From Marinilabilia rubra (GTDB taxonomy: Bacteria; Bacteroidota; Bacteroidia; Bacteroidales; Marinilabiliaceae): a stretch of 64,000 nucleotides of DNA. The position numbers and the translations under genes are program-made. Positions within the stretch are counted from its first letter, which is position 1, and every line of letters starts with the position of its first letter. The notes below the pieces were generated by a model. It searched no databases. It saw only the letters and a list, made by a program, of their open reading frames with translations, and had not been told where the DNA came from. This document shows, one piece after another, positions 62,301 through 64,000 of the stretch. The DNA lies in the NCBI RefSeq assembly GCF_003121985.1, contig NZ_QEWP01000012.1:62001-126000 (forward strand), read 5' to 3'.

Positions 62301-62379
62301 TCTCTTCATTTTACTTTACAGTAAAACCCTCAAAAAACTACTCTCGCGTGGAAAGAAAACCATATTGAGGCGAAAATAA
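59314..62379 (+). CDS. ABCG-like ABC transporter (NBD-TMD) with helical N-terminal extension
   Basis: A 1021-residue fused ABC-2 transporter. The N-terminal ~130 residues form a helical domain (SRRKVVRNYLALQLNNQLIEEY) that may be TerB-like, and residues about 140-240 form a small beta domain. The nucleotide-binding domain has Walker A GDSGAGKST (281-289), signature ISGGQRKRLNIALEL and Walker B VLFLDEPTSGL. A C493-P-V-C496 pair lies in the linker after the NBD. The membrane domain has about six helices, the last near the C-terminus, with a ~230-residue charged helical insertion between the fifth and sixth. NBD-before-TMD order is the eukaryotic ABCG layout. The substrate is unknown. Confidence 0.85.
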   Translation: MSEGILKALMQLFALVAAPSEDVVSRRKVVRNYLALQLNNQLIEEYLLLFDQHLKTYREKLKEKSRQQKFFAASSVKVLRIATAINEELTHYQKTIVIIQLLEFLNSGIHKVSEIENEFAETIADTFNIRSDEFSSIKRFIAHSNPEIDQDILIVGGNKSRKEENRYIFREFLNTEIYALNISSVSIFLIKSNETTELTINGQILIPHRVQVLRPGGSIRYKHGSPVTFSDIAMHFNYSANKSPLVFDVRDISFSFEHNKDAGLHPMSFTSHSGQLVGIMGDSGAGKSTLINVLTGIYLPTSGEILLNGIDLHLFPEKIKGLIGYVAQDDLLIGDLTVFQNLYYNTKLCFDHLEDKAIEEKVIKMLKSLGLYDIRNMKVGSSLNKKISGGQRKRLNIALELIREPSVLFLDEPTSGLSSRDSENIMDLLKDLAVKGKLIYVVIHQPSSEIYKMFNQLLVLDTGGYLIYNGDPVGAINYFKSCINHANRDESECPVCGNVNPEQILSIVSSQVLDEYGSPTPVRRISPHDWFKSFKKSHPASTKREEKRLALPRINFQIPTKLGQFRIFFMRDLKSKLANKQYVFINLLEMPFLALILSSLLFYFQPGGGQPQNYIFFQNPNVITYIIISVIIALFVGLTVSAEEIINDKKILKREAFLNLSRFSYLLSKVVILGILSAIQTALFVAIGNSILQIKGMFWAYWLMLFSSAAFANLLGLIISDSLKKTVNIYILIPFLIIPQLILSGVFVSYDRLNPHLSSVSDIPWYGELITARWAFEGLAVHQFSKNDYQENFFVHEKLKSTANYRKDYWIPAMRNEVSNLKETTDSTEKNVLITLLNTEFKKVVSLLPKKEEFKPLPVFNKGTITPKQFELTESYLKSLKTYFINLYNEADRRQEALRQEIIKSHPEKGRNYLTELKNKFHNEGLERFMRGTDDFFSKRIIKHNQQFIQKFDPIYKDPQHSYIKAHFLSPHKRIGQLEANTFWVNLMVIWVMNIILFILLYSKTLKKLLSRGKKTILRRK

Positions 62380-62454
62380 AAGCATCCAAGTGTTATATCA
62401 GCATGAAAACCAAGATGGAAATTAAAACAATCAATTATCACAAAAGTCCTCTGA

Positions 62455-62490
62455 TAAAAAAAGGTCATAAACAAACCGCCTATGACCTTT
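62455..62490 (-). terminator. Rho-independent terminator after SiaC gene
   Basis: AAAGGTCATA (62460-62469) pairs with TATGACCTTT (62481-62490), a perfect 10-bp stem. On the minus strand it is followed by TTTTTT. It lies 23 bases past the DUF1987 gene stop and separates it from the convergent ABC transporter. Confidence 0.85.
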
Positions 62491-62512
62491 CAATAATGCC
62501 TTCTATCAATTT

Positions 62513-62893
62513 TTATTCTTCCATTTCAATCATTCTAAAAGGAAGGTTTATAATGGATTGATAATCCTCTCCAGCTTCAAACATATCTTCATCATCCTCT
62601 TCATAGTACCAATTAACCTGAACTTTAAAGCCCTTTTTAAATAACAGTTCCAACTTTTTAAAGATATCCAGAATACATTTGGATGAACTGGTATTGAAGT
62701 ATTCAAGTTGAATATTAATTTCGGTATTATCTTTAGGCACATTACCATACTCGTCAATCCAATCTATTAGAGGTTTGTAGAACTCTACAGAGTTTTCAGG
62801 TATGGATCGGCCCTTGATCTCTACCACCCCCTTCTCCCCATCAAGCTTAACATAAGGAGTTTTGGGAGTATCTTCTCGAGTAATTGTTTCCAT
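62513..62893 (-). CDS. DUF1987 (SiaC-like) regulatory phosphoprotein
   Basis: A 126-residue protein of the DUF1987/SiaC family. The characteristic motif LEYFNTSSSKCILDIF has threonine at position 68, the same number as the threonine that SiaB phosphorylates in Pseudomonas SiaC. N-terminal PYVKLDGEKGVVEIKGRSIPEN is also typical. In Pseudomonas, unphosphorylated SiaC binds the diguanylate cyclase SiaD to control aggregation. No diguanylate cyclase gene is in this window, so the partner here is unknown. The SiaB-like kinase gene is 18 bases upstream, so kinase and substrate are co-transcribed. Confidence 0.87.
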   Translation of the reverse strand: METITREDTPKTPYVKLDGEKGVVEIKGRSIPENSVEFYKPLIDWIDEYGNVPKDNTEINIQLEYFNTSSSKCILDIFKKLELLFKKGFKVQVNWYYEEDDEDMFEAGEDYQSIINLPFRMIEMEE

Positions 62894-62911
62894 AATGGCA
62901 ATTATATCTTT

Positions 62912-63475
62912 TTAACTTATATACACATCTAAAGAAAAAAATACATGTTCACCATCATAAGGGTACAAAAAATATTCTAATTTATTTCCTGTTTTCCTCA
63001 CAATGTCCAACATTCCTAATCCACCGCCTCCTTTTTCAGAAATTGCTTCATTTCCCAAAATATCACGATATAACAATCTTACTTCTTCATCAGAAAGAGA
63101 GTTTAATTGCTCGATTCTGTCCTTAATAAAATTCACTTTTGATCGAAGAATAAAATTTCCGGTGGTAACGCGATAAAAAGAACCATCGTGCACTAAAAGA
63201 ACGATTCCAAAATTAGGAGAGCCCCCAACCGAAAGACCAGAAGGTGGTGCATCCACATGGTGATAAAGATTTTGCATACACTCAACAAAAACGTTGTAAA
63301 CCTTTTTTCTTGTTTGCAAGCGTTCTTTACGCAGCTGCGGATTTTCTTCAATTGTTTCAAGTGCATGGGTTATCATATCCGACGAAATACTTCCGGCATA
63401 TTTCAGAATTATCTCTCCCTGGAGCTTGTGAGCATACCATTCTTCCAGATTAAAACCCATTTTTGCGACAACCAT
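62912..63475 (-). CDS. SiaB-family protein kinase (GHKL-type, DUF6272)
   Basis: A 187-residue single GHKL-type kinase domain. The N-box is E65-C-M-Q-N69 (VFVECMQNLYHH), and the G-box is KGGGGLGMLDIVR (about 148-160). No HisKA region or TM. SiaB kinases phosphorylate SiaC on a threonine, the counterpart of which (T68) is conserved in the next gene. A -7 promoter box ends only 12 bases before the ATG at 63475, so the second methionine at 63460 (MGFNLEEW) may be the true start with a ~20-base leader. The cognate phosphatase (SiaA) is not nearby. Confidence 0.85.
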   Translation of the reverse strand: MVVAKMGFNLEEWYAHKLQGEIILKYAGSISSDMITHALETIEENPQLRKERLQTRKKVYNVFVECMQNLYHHVDAPPSGLSVGGSPNFGIVLLVHDGSFYRVTTGNFILRSKVNFIKDRIEQLNSLSDEEVRLLYRDILGNEAISEKGGGGLGMLDIVRKTGNKLEYFLYPYDGEHVFFSLDVYIS

Positions 63476-63486
63476 TGATTCCTTTA

Positions 63487-63494
63487 CAAAGATA
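63487..63494 (-). promoter_or_regulatory. -7 box of SiaB-SiaC operon
   Basis: On the minus strand TATCTTTG (63494 to 63487) matches TAnnTTTG. Its closeness to the 63475 ATG (11 intervening bases) makes either a near-leaderless message or use of the 63460 ATG likely. Confidence 0.6.
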
Positions 63495-63624
63495 GAAAAT
63501 TATATATACTATTCGATTTTACTCTCCGAAGTATAATCAATTCTACGGAGAAATCGTTAGATAGATTCTAATTTTTGGTAAAAACAAAGAATAAGATGGC
63601 AAAAGTCGTTTATCATATGACAAA

Positions 63625-64000
63625 TCATATTCCATCTCCCCCAAGAAATCCGGAATGCCTGTACTTTTCCTGAAGAATCTTACTATTTTCAGGAACAGAA
63701 GCGGTTAACCACACGTTTCCTCCAATTATTGAGTTAGCGCCCACAGTAATACGTCCGAGTATGGTTGCCTGGGCATAGATAATAACGTTGTCCTCAACAA
63801 TTGGGTGGCGATCAATGCCTTTTATAGGATTACCCTCTTCATCCATCGGGAAACTTTTTGCTCCTAAGGTCACCCCCTGATATATTTTCACATGGTTTCC
63901 AATAATAGAAGTTGCACCAATTACGACTCCCGTTCCATGATCAATAGTAAAATGATGGCCAATTCTGGCCCGGGGATGAATATCTATACCTGTCTCGGAA
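63625..64000 (-). CDS. Serine O-acetyltransferase, 3' part (cut by right edge)
   Basis: The open frame continues past the right edge; 125 codons are visible. The protein is a left-handed beta-helix acetyltransferase. It shows [19 protein letters not shown] with the catalytic His of the IDHGTG motif, then [32 protein letters not shown] and [17 protein letters not shown]. This is the CysE/EpsC-type serine O-acetyltransferase pattern, which makes O-acetylserine for cysteine synthesis. A GTG at 63891 is internal, not a start. A full copy may carry an N-terminal helical domain outside the window. It belongs to the same serine/cysteine metabolism as serA/serC but is 15 kb away. Confidence 0.88.
   Translation of the reverse strand, partial: SETGIDIHPRARIGHHFTIDHGTGVVIGATSIIGNHVKIYQGVTLGAKSFPMDEEGNPIKGIDRHPIVEDNVIIYAQATILGRITVGANSIIGGNVWLTASVPENSKILQEKYRHSGFLGGDGI

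Overview
The window reads as a chromosomal segment of a Bacteroidota bacterium, most likely an anaerobic or microaerophilic member of the Bacteroidales/Marinilabiliales. The evidence is a giant hybrid two-component regulator (HTCS), a FecI/FecR pair with a DUF4974-type anti-sigma C-terminus, signal-peptide lipoproteins, a split menaquinone pathway, and -7 promoter boxes of the Bacteroidota form TAnnTTTG instead of Pribnow boxes. Shine-Dalgarno sequences are mostly weak. I found no rRNA, tRNA, CRISPR array, transposase or phage gene. Coding density is high, and most genes are conserved.

Region 1 (1-7.4 kb): a GntP permease and a Crp/Fnr regulator, then a six-gene minus-strand operon that starts at 7166. 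It encodes a DUF134 regulator, a NifX/NifB-like cluster-binding protein, a 59-residue DUF5320-like protein, two MinD-type ATPases with inserted 2x[4Fe-4S] ferredoxin domains, and a CoA-disulfide-reductase/rhodanese fusion. Two 14-bp dyads flank its -7 box. Region 2 (7.4-14 kb): a patatin-like lipase, a lipoprotein and the SbcD/SbcC nuclease. Region 3 (14-23.6 kb): an HTCS divergent from a sugar locus with tandem DUF1080 domains, two Tat-signal Gfo/Idh/MocA oxidoreductases, an ApbE-like flavin transferase and a small membrane protein. This composition fits oxidative (3-keto) glycoside cleavage.

Region 4 (23.6-36.4 kb): a PIF1-like helicase with HRDC and HTH tails, two gene-poor stretches, a 1426-residue hybrid kinase, an ECF-like sigma factor, an acyl-carrier-like protein without the phosphopantetheine serine, and a FecI-FecR pair followed by an STN-domain protein that has no TonB-dependent barrel. 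Region 5 (36.6-42.6 kb): menA-menC-menE and uvrA. Region 6 (42.6-51.6 kb): a secreted protein and a lipoprotein, a DHODH-like flavoprotein, yggS, a serC-serA-DUF1015 serine locus, and gcvT.

Region 7 (51.8-64 kb): an Hpt/STAS signalling pair, clpB, a lipoprotein/PepSY/outer-membrane-barrel operon, a second copy of the small secreted protein family ahead of an ABCG-like transporter, a SiaB/SiaC kinase-substrate pair, and the 3' part of a serine acetyltransferase cut by the right edge. serC, serA, gcvT and cysE are all enzymes of serine/glycine/cysteine metabolism.

The candidates I rate highest for new biology are the dyad-controlled Fe-S/MinD/CoADR operon, the HTCS-DUF1080-Gfo/Idh-ApbE locus, the barrel-less FecIR system, the serine-less ACP-like protein and the two related small secreted proteins. 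All functional statements are from sequence reading alone; no database search was run.
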